NCBI GenBank assembly: GCA_963737015.1
Contig: CAVTQZ010000001.1
Coordinates: 930,001 to 994,000, forward strand
From: CAVTQZ01 sp963737015
GTDB taxonomy: Bacteria > Actinomycetota > Acidimicrobiia > Acidimicrobiales > UBA8190
Length of the DNA: 64,000 nucleotides
Direction: 5' to 3'
Position numbers and translations under genes: made by a program. Below the pieces are notes generated by a model that was not told where the DNA came from, made no database searches, and was given only the letters and a program-made list of their open reading frames with translations. Positions 49,783 to 57,696 of the stretch are shown piece by piece (within the stretch, counting starts at the first letter, position 1; each line of letters begins with the position of its first letter).

Positions 49783-51075
49783 CTAGGCGTCGTCGGGCCA
49801 GAGGTCCTCGGGCTCGTGTCCCTTCGTCTCGGGGAGTAACAGGAACAAGAAGGTGGCGAGGATCACCGGAAGAAACGTCGCCGCCGCCCCGACGGCGAAA
49901 CGGTTGCCCACGTCGGCGACGGAACCGAAGGCAAGGAGCCCGATCACGGCCCCGGCGACGCTCGACGCTATGTTCCAACCCGCGACCGACGCCCGCACCC
50001 CCGTCGGGAAGAGCTCGTTCAACAGTGCGCCTGCCGCGGGAGCGAACGTCGAGGCGGAGAGGATCCCGAGCTCGTAGCCGAGGAGCAGAGCAACGCGCGA
50101 CCCGCTGTACGCGAGAGCCCCCGTCAACGCCATGGCGATCATCGCCCCGGCGCACGTGGCGCGCCGTCCCACGTGGTCCGCGAGCCACCTCCCGAACAAG
50201 AGCCCGCCGAACCCGAAGATGCCGGCAACCACGACCATCACAGCCACGACTGCGCCGGAGAGTTTGAGCACGTTCTGCGCGTAGACGAAGACGAAGCTGT
50301 TTGCCGGCCCGGTGACTACGGCGACGGACAGCGAGAGCGCACAGACGACGAGCAGGCGCCACCTGAAACGCCTCCCCACCGCGCCGAAGACCGGAACCGG
50401 GTGGGACTCCCCCGCGGAGGCGAGGGTGAAGCGGTTCGAGTCCGAGAGCCACCCCCGCACGAAGAAGACACCCGCGAGAGGCAGGACCGCGAGCGCGAAC
50501 ACGCCCCTGAATCCGATAGCTCCGGCCAGCCCGTGTATTACCGCGGTCAGCCCTCCCCCGATCCCGTAACCCGCGGTGATGAGAGCTATCGCCTTGGCGC
50601 GATCCCTCGATCCCGTCTCCTCCGCCGCGCCGACCTGCGCGACGGCGTTGGTCGCGCTCAGAAATGGGCGCCCCATGGCGAAGATGACTACGAACCACCA
50701 GTAGCCCGGGCTCGCTGCCGCGCCGACGGTGAACAAGAGGCCCGCTGCGCACGTGAAGAGGAGGATCCGGCGCCGCCCGAATCGGTCGGCGAGCCCTGCC
50801 AGCGGAAAGCCACCCACGGAAGCCAGGCGCAGCACGGCGAGGCCGATGCCGAGCTCGGTCCCCGACAACCCCGCCTGGTCGGCGATCGTCGTCCCGTGGG
50901 TCATGCGCCCGAACGTCTTCGCAACGTCGCCGAGGGCCGAGACCGCGCCGAATTGGCCGAACCCCGATGCGAGCGCCATGAGCGCGAGCGCGATGACCGC
51001 TGGGTCGAGCCACCCGCGCAGCTCGAGCGGCGAGCGCGCCTCGTCGTCGCCGGAGGGCAGCTTGGAGAGCGCCAA
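49783..51075 (-). CDS. MFS transporter
   Basis: A 430-residue major facilitator with about 12 membrane helices. The motif A loop is LAGLADRFGRRRILL, the second-half counterpart is LFGRWLADHVGRRATCAG, and LPETKGHEPEDL closes the protein, as in sugar/metabolite-type MFS members. The frame remains open far upstream, but the TTG at 51075, 5 nt after the stop of the membrane-protein gene, is the most likely start, giving MALSKLPSGDDE. The transported substrate is unknown. The gene is downstream of the YwaF-like gene and may be cotranscribed with it. Confidence 0.87.
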   Translation of the reverse strand: MALSKLPSGDDEARSPLELRGWLDPAVIALALMALASGFGQFGAVSALGDVAKTFGRMTHGTTIADQAGLSGTELGIGLAVLRLASVGGFPLAGLADRFGRRRILLFTCAAGLLFTVGAAASPGYWWFVVIFAMGRPFLSATNAVAQVGAAEETGSRDRAKAIALITAGYGIGGGLTAVIHGLAGAIGFRGVFALAVLPLAGVFFVRGWLSDSNRFTLASAGESHPVPVFGAVGRRFRWRLLVVCALSLSVAVVTGPANSFVFVYAQNVLKLSGAVVAVMVVVAGIFGFGGLLFGRWLADHVGRRATCAGAMIAMALTGALAYSGSRVALLLGYELGILSASTFAPAAGALLNELFPTGVRASVAGWNIASSVAGAVIGLLAFGSVADVGNRFAVGAAATFLPVILATFLFLLLPETKGHEPEDLWPDDA

Positions 51076-51080
51076 CGGCC

Positions 51081-51944
51081 TTACGTCTCTCCGTCTTGCA
51101 ACACCGGGGCCGCTCCTTGACGTGCAAGCTGGCGCTCTCGTATCACAGCGGCCGACGCTCGTTGCTCGGTGTCTCCGCCTTGGTCCCTGATTTGGTGGCC
51201 CCGCGCTGTCTCGTCGGGTCGGAGAAGGTGCCCTCGCCTCGCGTCCGAAAGCGGGTTGCCCGCGCGCGCGAGTGCCCTCGCTCGCCAGAACGGCAGGTCG
51301 AGGAGGACGAGTAGCACTACGGCGACGCCGGCAGCGCTCACGACGTACCAGGGCCAGCGGCCGAGCACTTTCAACAGGGTCCAGTTCGACGGCGGGCTGC
51401 GCAGGAACATGTAGTTGGCCCCGCTCAGCGCGTCCACGAGCCCGACGAAGGCGGTATACGTCGCAGTGATGGCGAGCACCCGCGGGACCGCCCGGGGCGC
51501 GGGGACGATGCGCAGCCCGACCACCAAGAACAAGGCCGCCGCCACGATCCCTATGTGCCCGGCGATGTACTGGAAGAACACGAGGTGGGGGAAGCCCACG
51601 TTCAGGTCCGGCGTGACGATCGCCTGCAGCGTCCCCGCCAGACCCCAGAAATAAGTGAGCTCCACCAGGATCTGCACTCTCCACCAGCAGGCGACCGCAG
51701 CAACGATCACCCCCATGTCGCACAGAGCGAGTGGGAGGTCGGTCCTGGCGGAGAAGGTCCCGTTCACGACGAGGGCTACGACGAAGCTCACGGCGTCAGC
51801 GGCGAGCACGACACCCAACGCGCGCGATGCATGGACGGTCCATGCACCGGGGCGACGCCGGGCGGCCGTCACAAGAGCGCCCGTCACGAGCACGCCGAGA
51901 GCCACAGCCGTCGAGTACGCGAAGGGGGTCACCACCGATACCAT
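51081..51944 (-). CDS. TIGR02206/YwaF-family integral membrane protein
   Basis: A 287-residue membrane protein with about seven helices. The family signature is visible as LPLALCDMGVIVAAVACWW, then ELTYFWGLAGTLQAIVTPDLNVGFPHLVFFQYIAGHIGIV and YTAFVGLVDALSGANYMFLRSPPSNWTLLKVLGRWPWYVVS. The conserved polar residues lie within helices, suggesting a carrier or enzyme in the membrane, but the function of the family is not known. The C-terminal about 55 residues are hydrophilic. ATG 51944 is followed by the MFS gene 5 nt after the stop. Confidence 0.85.
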   Translation of the reverse strand: MVSVVTPFAYSTAVALGVLVTGALVTAARRRPGAWTVHASRALGVVLAADAVSFVVALVVNGTFSARTDLPLALCDMGVIVAAVACWWRVQILVELTYFWGLAGTLQAIVTPDLNVGFPHLVFFQYIAGHIGIVAAALFLVVGLRIVPAPRAVPRVLAITATYTAFVGLVDALSGANYMFLRSPPSNWTLLKVLGRWPWYVVSAAGVAVVLLVLLDLPFWRARALARAGNPLSDARRGHLLRPDETARGHQIRDQGGDTEQRASAAVIRERQLARQGAAPVLQDGET

Positions 51945-51973
51945 CGCACCCCAGGGTACGAGTAGTACGACTC

Positions 51974-53311
51974 TCAGGTTCTTTCGGCGCCCCGTGATCT
52001 TCTCGAGTCGGCGATGGTCCGCGTGTTCAGGTCGTGCAGCGCGTCCGTGATGCGGATCTTTGGAGCTCTTTTCCCATCCAGGTCGCGTAGCGCGGACGGC
52101 AGGTCGGAGAGATCGGATTCGAAGCGCTGCCCGGCTGCGCCGAGGTCGCCGGGCTGAGAGGTCCTGAGTCCGTCCACCATGACCTGCCGTAGCAGTGGCT
52201 CCGTGCCGGGCGGGACGGGTTCCTCTCGAAGACCGAGCACGTCGTCCAGGCCCATCCCTCGGAAGACCTGTTTGGCTCCGGGGAGAGTGGCCTTGCCTTC
52301 GGACAGCTTCATTACCGGCCTTCGGTCGTAGTCGACGAGCTTGTACACCGTGTCGAGGTAAGGCGTGTCCGCGGAGACACCGAGTCGGGTTCCGATTCCG
52401 GCAGCGTCGAAGGGCACGCCGGCCTCGACAAGACGTTGGATGTCGATCTCGTCGAGCCCTCCGGAGAGGAAGATCCTCACCCCGGCCATCCCGGCGCGGT
52501 CGAGAAGCTCGCGTGCCGAGCGCGCGAGCGAGTCGAGGTCTCCACTGTCGATGCGCACGGCGGCTCGCGATCCGAGGCCCAGTTGTCCGATCACCTCGAT
52601 CGCATGGCCGACACCTTCCAGGGTGTCGTAGGTGTCGACGAGAAAAGTCGATGCCCGCGGCACGTCCTCGGCGAAGGCCCTGAACGCTTCGAGCTCGGTC
52701 GGGAACGCCTCGACGTAGGAGTGCGCCATCGTCCCGGACGGTGTCAAGCCGTAGCGTCGCGCGGCTTCGACGTTGCTCGTCGCGCTGAACCCGACCATGG
52801 CCGCGAGCCGGGCCACCTGAACAGCGGCCTCGGTCCCGTGCGTGCGCCGGAAGCCGAACTCCACGAGCTCGACCCGCCCGTCGGCAGCGATGCGACAGCG
52901 CGCCGCCTTCGACGCCACCGCCGTCTGGAACGTGACCTGGTTGAGCAGATAGGTCTCGACGAGCTGCGCTTGGGCGATGGGCGCGCTCACCTCGAGCAGT
53001 GGTTCCTCTGCGAACAGGATCCTGCCCTCCGGGACCGCCCTCACCTCACCCGTGAAACGCAGCTCGGAAAAGGCCTCGACCGCCGCCCTGTCGAACCCGA
53101 TCCGCGATAGGTACTCGAGGTCCTCTTCGTCGAAGCCGAATGTTCCGAGCCAGTCCAGAGCAGATTCGATGCCGGCGCACACGAGGAAGGAGCGGGTCGG
53201 CGGGAGGCTGCGGACGAAGAGGCTGAAGGTGGCGACTCCGTCCATGTGCCGCCTCAGGTAGCTGGCGGCCATGTTGAGCTCGTAGAGGTCGGTGAGCAGG
53301 GCTCCCGGCAC
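51974..53311 (-). CDS. pncB: Nicotinate phosphoribosyltransferase
   Basis: A 445-residue enzyme of the Preiss-Handler NAD salvage pathway. Motifs include LLTDLYELNMAASYL at the start, VELVEFGFRRTHGTEAAVQVARLAA, SGTMAHSYVEAF with the histidine that is phosphorylated in the family, FLVDTYDTLEG, VRIDSGDLDSLAR and FDAAGIGTRLGVS. The length is normal. GTG 53311 starts the protein. It may provide nicotinate mononucleotide for the NAD(P) pool used by the redox enzymes nearby; nadK is separate at 33.9 kb. The stop lies 30 bp from the YwaF-like gene start. Confidence 0.94.
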   Translation of the reverse strand: MPGALLTDLYELNMAASYLRRHMDGVATFSLFVRSLPPTRSFLVCAGIESALDWLGTFGFDEEDLEYLSRIGFDRAAVEAFSELRFTGEVRAVPEGRILFAEEPLLEVSAPIAQAQLVETYLLNQVTFQTAVASKAARCRIAADGRVELVEFGFRRTHGTEAAVQVARLAAMVGFSATSNVEAARRYGLTPSGTMAHSYVEAFPTELEAFRAFAEDVPRASTFLVDTYDTLEGVGHAIEVIGQLGLGSRAAVRIDSGDLDSLARSARELLDRAGMAGVRIFLSGGLDEIDIQRLVEAGVPFDAAGIGTRLGVSADTPYLDTVYKLVDYDRRPVMKLSEGKATLPGAKQVFRGMGLDDVLGLREEPVPPGTEPLLRQVMVDGLRTSQPGDLGAAGQRFESDLSDLPSALRDLDGKRAPKIRITDALHDLNTRTIADSRRSRGAERT

Positions 53312-53353
53312 GTTCGAACCGTACCGGAGGGTGGAAAGGTCAGGCCCCGGCTG

Positions 53354-54361
53354 TTACTGCGGCTCCCACGTGTAGTCGACCTGCGAAGGTGCATTCGCTT
53401 CTACGAGCATCTCGGTCCAGCTCGGGGTTCCCTGGTACGCGGAGGCGACGTACCCGGTGCCCATGACGCAGTCCTGGCAGGGAAGCCTCAGCAAGACGTT
53501 GTCCCGGTGTCCCCAGCAACCGGACGGATCGCGAGCTGTGCAATCGACGTTCGATGAGCCCGGTCCGTCGTCGTACATCCAGAGATACATCGCTTCGAGG
53601 GGGTTCCCGACTGCGCCGGCCCAGTTCGACCCCCACTGCTCGTACCCGAAGTCCGACGGAGGCGCAGGGTCGTCGTTCTGTGCAGCACCCTGTTGCGACG
53701 CGTTGTCCAGGGGGGTCACCATCGCGCTGAGAGGGGGAAGCCCCCGCGTTGTCCGTTCGAGGTTCGTCGCCACGAACATCTGCTCCTGCGGTGTGAGCGT
53801 CGTCCAATCCCCCGGCAACGTGAGCGGTGCGAGCCCCTCGCTCTTGCGCCCGTTAGTGATCGCTGCCACCGACGCGTCGACGCAAGCAGCCGAATCGTCG
53901 TAGTGCGCACCTGAGCACGTCTGCAGGAAGTCAGGCTGCGGGGCGATGTTCGCCGGCGGATTGTCCGGGGGGAGGGTCTCATGTGCCTGGCTGACGGATG
54001 GAGTGGGAGCCGGGGCGGGGGCGGGGGATGGTGCGGGTGAAGCCGGCGTCTGCTGCGACGAGTCGCCGGGGTGAGCGAACGGCGCGCTCGAGGACTGCGT
54101 GGAGTTCAAGCCGAGCGGCGGACTGATCGCTCTCGGATCGCTCTGGTGCGCATTGCTCACTCCGCTCGGCGCTGGCGAGTTGGCGGCGGTGTTCGCCGAC
54201 GCCATGGGGGCGAGTACCGAGGTTCCGACGACGGCGAGGGTGCCGACGCCCGCTATGACCGCGAGCCGCCGCCAATCGGGGATCGCAGTCGTGAGGCGCA
54301 GTCGGACGCGCCTTCGATCTTCGCCTCGGGGGTGCCTGTCCGCCCCGGACCTCCGTAGCAC
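53354..54361 (-). CDS. Secreted CAP/SCP-like protein
   Basis: A 335-residue exported protein. A basic N-terminus and hydrophobic stretch (about residues 30-55, ending in APMASA) form a signal. A Pro/Ser/Ala-rich linker to about 135 follows. The C-terminal part has features of the CAP superfamily: MFVATNLERTTRGLPPLSAM (the helix 1 NxxR pattern), LDNASQQGA, and GCWGHRDNVLLRL as the GHxxNI-type signature. Cys residues are plentiful. CAP proteins have varied extracellular roles, and the ligand or substrate is unknown. The GTG start lacks a clear Shine-Dalgarno, and a later start is possible. Confidence 0.7.
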   Translation of the reverse strand: MLRRSGADRHPRGEDRRRVRLRLTTAIPDWRRLAVIAGVGTLAVVGTSVLAPMASANTAANSPAPSGVSNAHQSDPRAISPPLGLNSTQSSSAPFAHPGDSSQQTPASPAPSPAPAPAPTPSVSQAHETLPPDNPPANIAPQPDFLQTCSGAHYDDSAACVDASVAAITNGRKSEGLAPLTLPGDWTTLTPQEQMFVATNLERTTRGLPPLSAMVTPLDNASQQGAAQNDDPAPPSDFGYEQWGSNWAGAVGNPLEAMYLWMYDDGPGSSNVDCTARDPSGCWGHRDNVLLRLPCQDCVMGTGYVASAYQGTPSWTEMLVEANAPSQVDYTWEPQ

Positions 54362-54450
54362 GGAGGAAGTATCGGAACGAGGCGGGGGGTGTCTGTAGCC
54401 CTATTTCGGCCGGCGGCCTCCTGCGCGTACCGAATACGCAGGCAGCGACG

Positions 54451-54618
54451 TCAAGCCGATTCGACTGTGACTTTCACGGTCCTGCCGTCCAAAGTCCTGA
54501 GCAAAGAGGCGCGTCCACGTGCGATGGCCACCGACGCGAGGGCGAGCACGTCCTCACCGAGGTCTTCGACCGAAGCCACCGGCGCCTCGGCGTGCGTGCC
54601 CACGGGTCTTGTCTTCAT
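54451..54618 (-). CDS. Small protein of the trypsin-like cassette (55 aa)
   Basis: A 55-residue acidic-to-neutral protein starting MKTRPVGTHAEAPVASVEDL and ending DGRTVKVTVESA. A strong Shine-Dalgarno (AGGAGA) lies seven bases upstream of ATG 54618. The middle is a likely helix (LGEDVLALASVAIARGRASLL) and the end a beta strand. It is not recognised as a known family. It lies 141 bp downstream of the trypsin-like protease gene on the same strand. Coding is supported by the ribosome-binding site, the coherent helix/strand pattern, and the lack of stops, but not by homology. Confidence 0.6.
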   Translation of the reverse strand: MKTRPVGTHAEAPVASVEDLGEDVLALASVAIARGRASLLRTLDGRTVKVTVESA

Positions 54619-54759
54619 ACGTGTTTCTCCTGCGTATGCCGGGCCCGAGACGGCTCGGCACCGTTCGCAATGCAGTGCCGAGCCGCGTGCCCTCGGGTCC
54701 CGTCGCTTGTTTCGCGACGGCGGTCATCCTCGTCCAATCGAGTCAACGGGACGTCACAC

Positions 54760-55644
54760 CTATGACAACTCTCTGGCAACCTCGAACGCGCGTCTCTCCT
54801 CGACCGGGCCCTCGGATTTCAACAGGTCTTTCAACAGCTCAGCGGGGAGCACGATCCCGGTGTCGAAATGCCTCTCGTCCTCGCACCAAAACCCGATGAG
54901 CACGCCGAGCAGTGAGACCTGAGGCATCGGGACGCCGACCGCATTGCGATGCCGCACGATTACGGGAGAGCCGATCGCGCCCCAGGTGGAGCGCAGTTCG
55001 ACCAGGTAGAGACGCATTCGCGGAAACCCCGGCTGTCCGATCGGAGCGATGGGAAAACGAGGAACCATCGCCAGCCTGCCCGTGGTGATCACCGGCTCCG
55101 TGCGGTTGGTGCTCGAACGGACGCTCATGAGTCCGACTGAGACCACTTCGTCCCCGATGCCTACTCCCTGGTCGGAGTGGTTCGTAAACAGGATCTCGTC
55201 GAAGAGCATCGTGTCGGGGAGCGATCCGTGGACCGTGGACATCGTCTCGTCCCAATGCGGCCAATAGGTGATCGCCAAATCGACGCTCTGGGACTCCGAG
55301 GTCTCCGGGGACTTCAGATCGTCCCATGTCCACCACCTCGCGTCCTCGTCGATCGCGAAGTCGGTGATCCCCGAGTCCCCATGTCCGCTGTGCCTTATGA
55401 ACAGACCGCGTCGGTGCTCGACGCAGTGGCGCGCTGTCACCAGGTAGACGTGGCGGGTGGACCTGTCGTTCAGACCTGCCGTGGAGATGAAGAACGCGGA
55501 CCCGATAACCCGGTCGCCGTCATGGGACCTCTCGCCGAGGAGCACCGTGGAGGTGAGCACCTCCTCGGGAACCACGAGGTACAAATTCTCCGGACGGTCC
55601 GAGCGAAACCGCGGTGTCCTGTACAGGCGCATGTCACGGAACAC
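54760..55644 (-). CDS. Trypsin-like serine protease domain protein
   Basis: A 294-residue protein with a trypsin-like fold. The catalytic triad can be traced: His in VYLVTARHCVE near residue 75, Asp in VDLAITYWPHW, and Ser in STWGAIGSPVIVR near residue 240, where the canonical GxSGGP is replaced by GAIGSP. There is no signal peptide, so it probably acts in the cytosol. Start GTG 55644; ATG five codons later is an alternative. It is flanked on the same strand by two tiny genes. Cytosolic trypsin-like proteins with small partner genes are known from actinobacterial conflict-type cassettes, but membership is only inferred here. Confidence 0.7.
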   Translation of the reverse strand: MFRDMRLYRTPRFRSDRPENLYLVVPEEVLTSTVLLGERSHDGDRVIGSAFFISTAGLNDRSTRHVYLVTARHCVEHRRGLFIRHSGHGDSGITDFAIDEDARWWTWDDLKSPETSESQSVDLAITYWPHWDETMSTVHGSLPDTMLFDEILFTNHSDQGVGIGDEVVSVGLMSVRSSTNRTEPVITTGRLAMVPRFPIAPIGQPGFPRMRLYLVELRSTWGAIGSPVIVRHRNAVGVPMPQVSLLGVLIGFWCEDERHFDTGIVLPAELLKDLLKSEGPVEERRAFEVARELS

Positions 55645-55776
55645 CGTTCACCCCCAAAAAGGGTCCTGGGCCGTCGTCGATCTCAGACCTCGTCGCTCGG
55701 CTCTGGCCATGATCCACGAGCCCCATCAACTTCGGGGCGTTTCTGGACCAAATTTCGGTCAACCGACCGTTCGGAT

Positions 55777-55950
55777 CTACAGGGCCTCGCGAAATCGAGA
55801 GGGATGAGCCCAGTAGGACATCGACAACGCTGTCGGGATCACGGGAATGGCATCCGGCTCGGACCCGTCGCTCAAGACGACGAACGAATCGGGTTCGTCA
55901 GCGCTTCTGTAGATGCGCATTGCGCTCGTGTGTCTCTTCTGCTCGTTCAT
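55777..55950 (-). CDS. Small protein of the trypsin-like cassette (57 aa)
   Basis: A 57-residue protein starting MNEQKRHTSAMRIYRSADEPDS and ending WAHPSRFREAL, with a FVVLSDGSEPDAIPVIP segment likely to form strands. An AGGGGGC element five bases upstream of ATG 55950 serves as a ribosome-binding site. It lies 132 bp upstream of the trypsin-like gene on the same strand and could be first in a three-gene unit. No family is recognised. Coding is supported by the ribosome-binding site and the sequence composition only. Confidence 0.55.
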   Translation of the reverse strand: MNEQKRHTSAMRIYRSADEPDSFVVLSDGSEPDAIPVIPTALSMSYWAHPSRFREAL

Positions 55951-55965
55951 GGTCGCCCCCTGCGC

Positions 55966-55980
55966 TCACGACAATCGTGA
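55966..55980. promoter_or_regulatory. Perfect 6-bp inverted repeat upstream of the trypsin-like cassette
   Basis: TCACGA-CAA-TCGTGA lies 15 bp upstream of ATG 55950. Its place and perfect symmetry fit an operator for the small-protein/protease unit or a transcript hairpin; neither is shown. Confidence 0.4.
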
Positions 55981-56031
55981 ACTCAGGGCATCAACCATGC
56001 CTCACAGCTGTACCAACTCTTCGGGTGCGGA

Positions 56032-56430
56032 TCATCGAAGGGCTTTGAGGATCTGCTCCTCCGGCTCCTTGCGGTCGAGGTAGTCGCGCCAGCGTGTCAC
56101 GAGCCCGTGATCGTCCAACTCGACGATCGTGGCGCCGTGCATCTCGATCTCGGCACCAGCGCCGGGCCCCTCGTTGTGCGGTGAGTACGTCGCACGCCCC
56201 ACCCACTCGAACACGGCCCAGTCCTCTCCACCGCGGATCGAGGTGATCTCCTGTCTCCAGTCGGGAAACATCGCCAAGGTGTCCCGGGAGATCTTGCCGA
56301 GATCGGTGGTCGGCTTGGTCGTCTGAGGATCCGAAAACCTGGCGCCTTCGGCAAAAAGGTCCTTCCAGCTGCCCTCGCCGGTTGCCGCCAGGCATTGCTC
56401 TGCACGTCGTGCCCAGGCGTCCCAGTCCAC
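56032..56430 (-). CDS. SnoaL-like (NTF2-fold) protein
   Basis: A protein of about 132 residues with an NTF2-like alpha+beta cone. The helix VDWDAWARRAEQCLAATGEGSWKDLFAEGARFSDPQT leads to strands WRQEITSIRGGEDWAVFEWVGRATYS, EIEMHGATIVELDDHGLVTRWRDYLD. This is the SnoaL pattern, in which a pocket binds small hydrophobic ligands; function varies from isomerase to binding protein. The frame is open further upstream, so the start is uncertain; GTG 56430 follows the 56462 stop of the neighbouring Ddn-type gene by 31 bp. Confidence 0.7.
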   Translation of the reverse strand: MDWDAWARRAEQCLAATGEGSWKDLFAEGARFSDPQTTKPTTDLGKISRDTLAMFPDWRQEITSIRGGEDWAVFEWVGRATYSPHNEGPGAGAEIEMHGATIVELDDHGLVTRWRDYLDRKEPEEQILKALR

Positions 56431-56461
56431 GTCGCCGAACAGTAGTCCTCGCCTTCGGCTC

Positions 56462-56908
56462 TCAACGCGGGGATTCGACGCGGAAGACGGGATGGTTCGC
56501 AGCGATCCCGAGCAATTGGTCGTCGGAAGCCTTGGCGTCGACGCCTTCGAAGAACACACCGACTTCCGTCCGCCACCGCCGGAGGTATGCCCTCAAGATC
56601 ACCGGCTTTTCGTCATCGGGAATTTCGGTAGCGCGAAATGCCTCCACGCGCCTTCCGAGCCGCAACTCCCCTTCTCCTGCTGCACGCAGGTTCCGGACCC
56701 ATTGCGTGGTACCTCTAGGCGAGACGAGATAGCGCTTGCCGTCGAGTGCGAGCAGGTTGACGGGTGTGGTCCGCCACTGCCCACTCCGGCGGCCACGCAC
56801 CGCGAGAACGCGCGAGCCCCAGACGCTGAGCCCCGATCTGGTTGCGGCCGCGACGACCCTGTTGAAGACGTGCGTCGTGAACCATCCTGGCCGGACATAC
56901 CTATCCAC
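56462..56908 (-). CDS. Ddn-type deazaflavin (F420)-dependent nitroreductase family protein
   Basis: A 148-residue protein of the split-barrel DUF385/Ddn family. It has RGRRSGQWRTTPVNLLALDGKRYLVSPRG, with GTTQWVRNLRAAGEGELRLGRR and the acidic C-terminal half, which match the F420-binding part of mycobacterial Ddn homologues. Ddn-like enzymes use reduced F420 to reduce nitro compounds or quinones. With the LLM-class gene at 13.1 kb this suggests the organism makes F420. Start GTG 56908; the SnoaL-like gene follows on the same strand. Confidence 0.88.
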   Translation of the reverse strand: MDRYVRPGWFTTHVFNRVVAAATRSGLSVWGSRVLAVRGRRSGQWRTTPVNLLALDGKRYLVSPRGTTQWVRNLRAAGEGELRLGRRVEAFRATEIPDDEKPVILRAYLRRWRTEVGVFFEGVDAKASDDQLLGIAANHPVFRVESPR

Positions 56909-56943
56909 TCGCTACACGCTAGGTGGAGGGCCTCAGATCGCGC

Positions 56944-57675
56944 TCAGTTGAGCACCCTCGTGGGAAGCGCTGTCTCGACGGCGCCGTCCCCGTGTCGCCG
57001 AACCAGGTGCGCCATCGCCCCGTCCTTCTCGGAGATTGCTTCGTGAAGCTCGGTGCCTTTGTAGACCAACCCTGCACCGTTGTCCGTGGCGTACCCGTCG
57101 GGCAGCACTCCTTCGGCAATGAGGCGGTGGAACAGGGGACGGCGCTCCGGCTCGGCGTCGTGATGCGGGCTGTTGCTGAATGGCAGGAACGCAAGAGCGT
57201 CGGTGAGGGGCTGGAGAGGAAGACCGAAGGAGTCGGTCGTCCCTCCGACGTGCCAACAGACCGAGCCCGCGGAGACTCCCATCAACACCACACCGGCCGC
57301 CCATGCGTCCTTCAGGATCCGGTCAAGGCCATGCAGTCGCCAGAGGGCGAGGAGATTGGCCGTGCTCCCTCCGCTCACCCAGATCACGTCTTGGCAGGAG
57401 ACGTGCGCCTCGATGTCATCGACATTGGGCATCGGGAAAAGATCGAGATGGGAGACGATCATGTCGAGCTTCGAGAAAGCATGATGCATGGCCGTCAGCC
57501 AAGTGGGATTGTCACCGATGGCCGTACCGATGATGCACAACCGTGGATGGCGCCCGGCATTGGCCAATCGGGCAGCCAACGAGTAGGTGGGGCCGGGCCG
57601 GAGGTTCCACTGGTTCGGACCGTCGGGTTGGAAGCCGATGCTCGTGGCGACGATCGTCGGTGCGTGAGCGGCCAT
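56944..57675 (-). CDS. Peptidase E family (S51) dipeptidase-like protein
   Basis: A 243-residue protein of the class I glutamine amidotransferase-like S51 family. The nucleophile elbow is MGVSAGSVCWHVGG near residue 135 with catalytic Ser, preceded by VIWVSGGSTANLLALWRLHG and followed by LPDGYATDNGAGLVYKG. Peptidase E cleaves aspartyl dipeptides; related cyanophycinases act on polymers. It lies 35 bp downstream of the Ddn-type gene start side, on the same strand, and 21 bp from the DUF445 gene stop. Confidence 0.85.
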   Translation of the reverse strand: MAAHAPTIVATSIGFQPDGPNQWNLRPGPTYSLAARLANAGRHPRLCIIGTAIGDNPTWLTAMHHAFSKLDMIVSHLDLFPMPNVDDIEAHVSCQDVIWVSGGSTANLLALWRLHGLDRILKDAWAAGVVLMGVSAGSVCWHVGGTTDSFGLPLQPLTDALAFLPFSNSPHHDAEPERRPLFHRLIAEGVLPDGYATDNGAGLVYKGTELHEAISEKDGAMAHLVRRHGDGAVETALPTRVLN

Positions 57676-57696
57676 TTCCGTATCTTGCCCCCAGGA

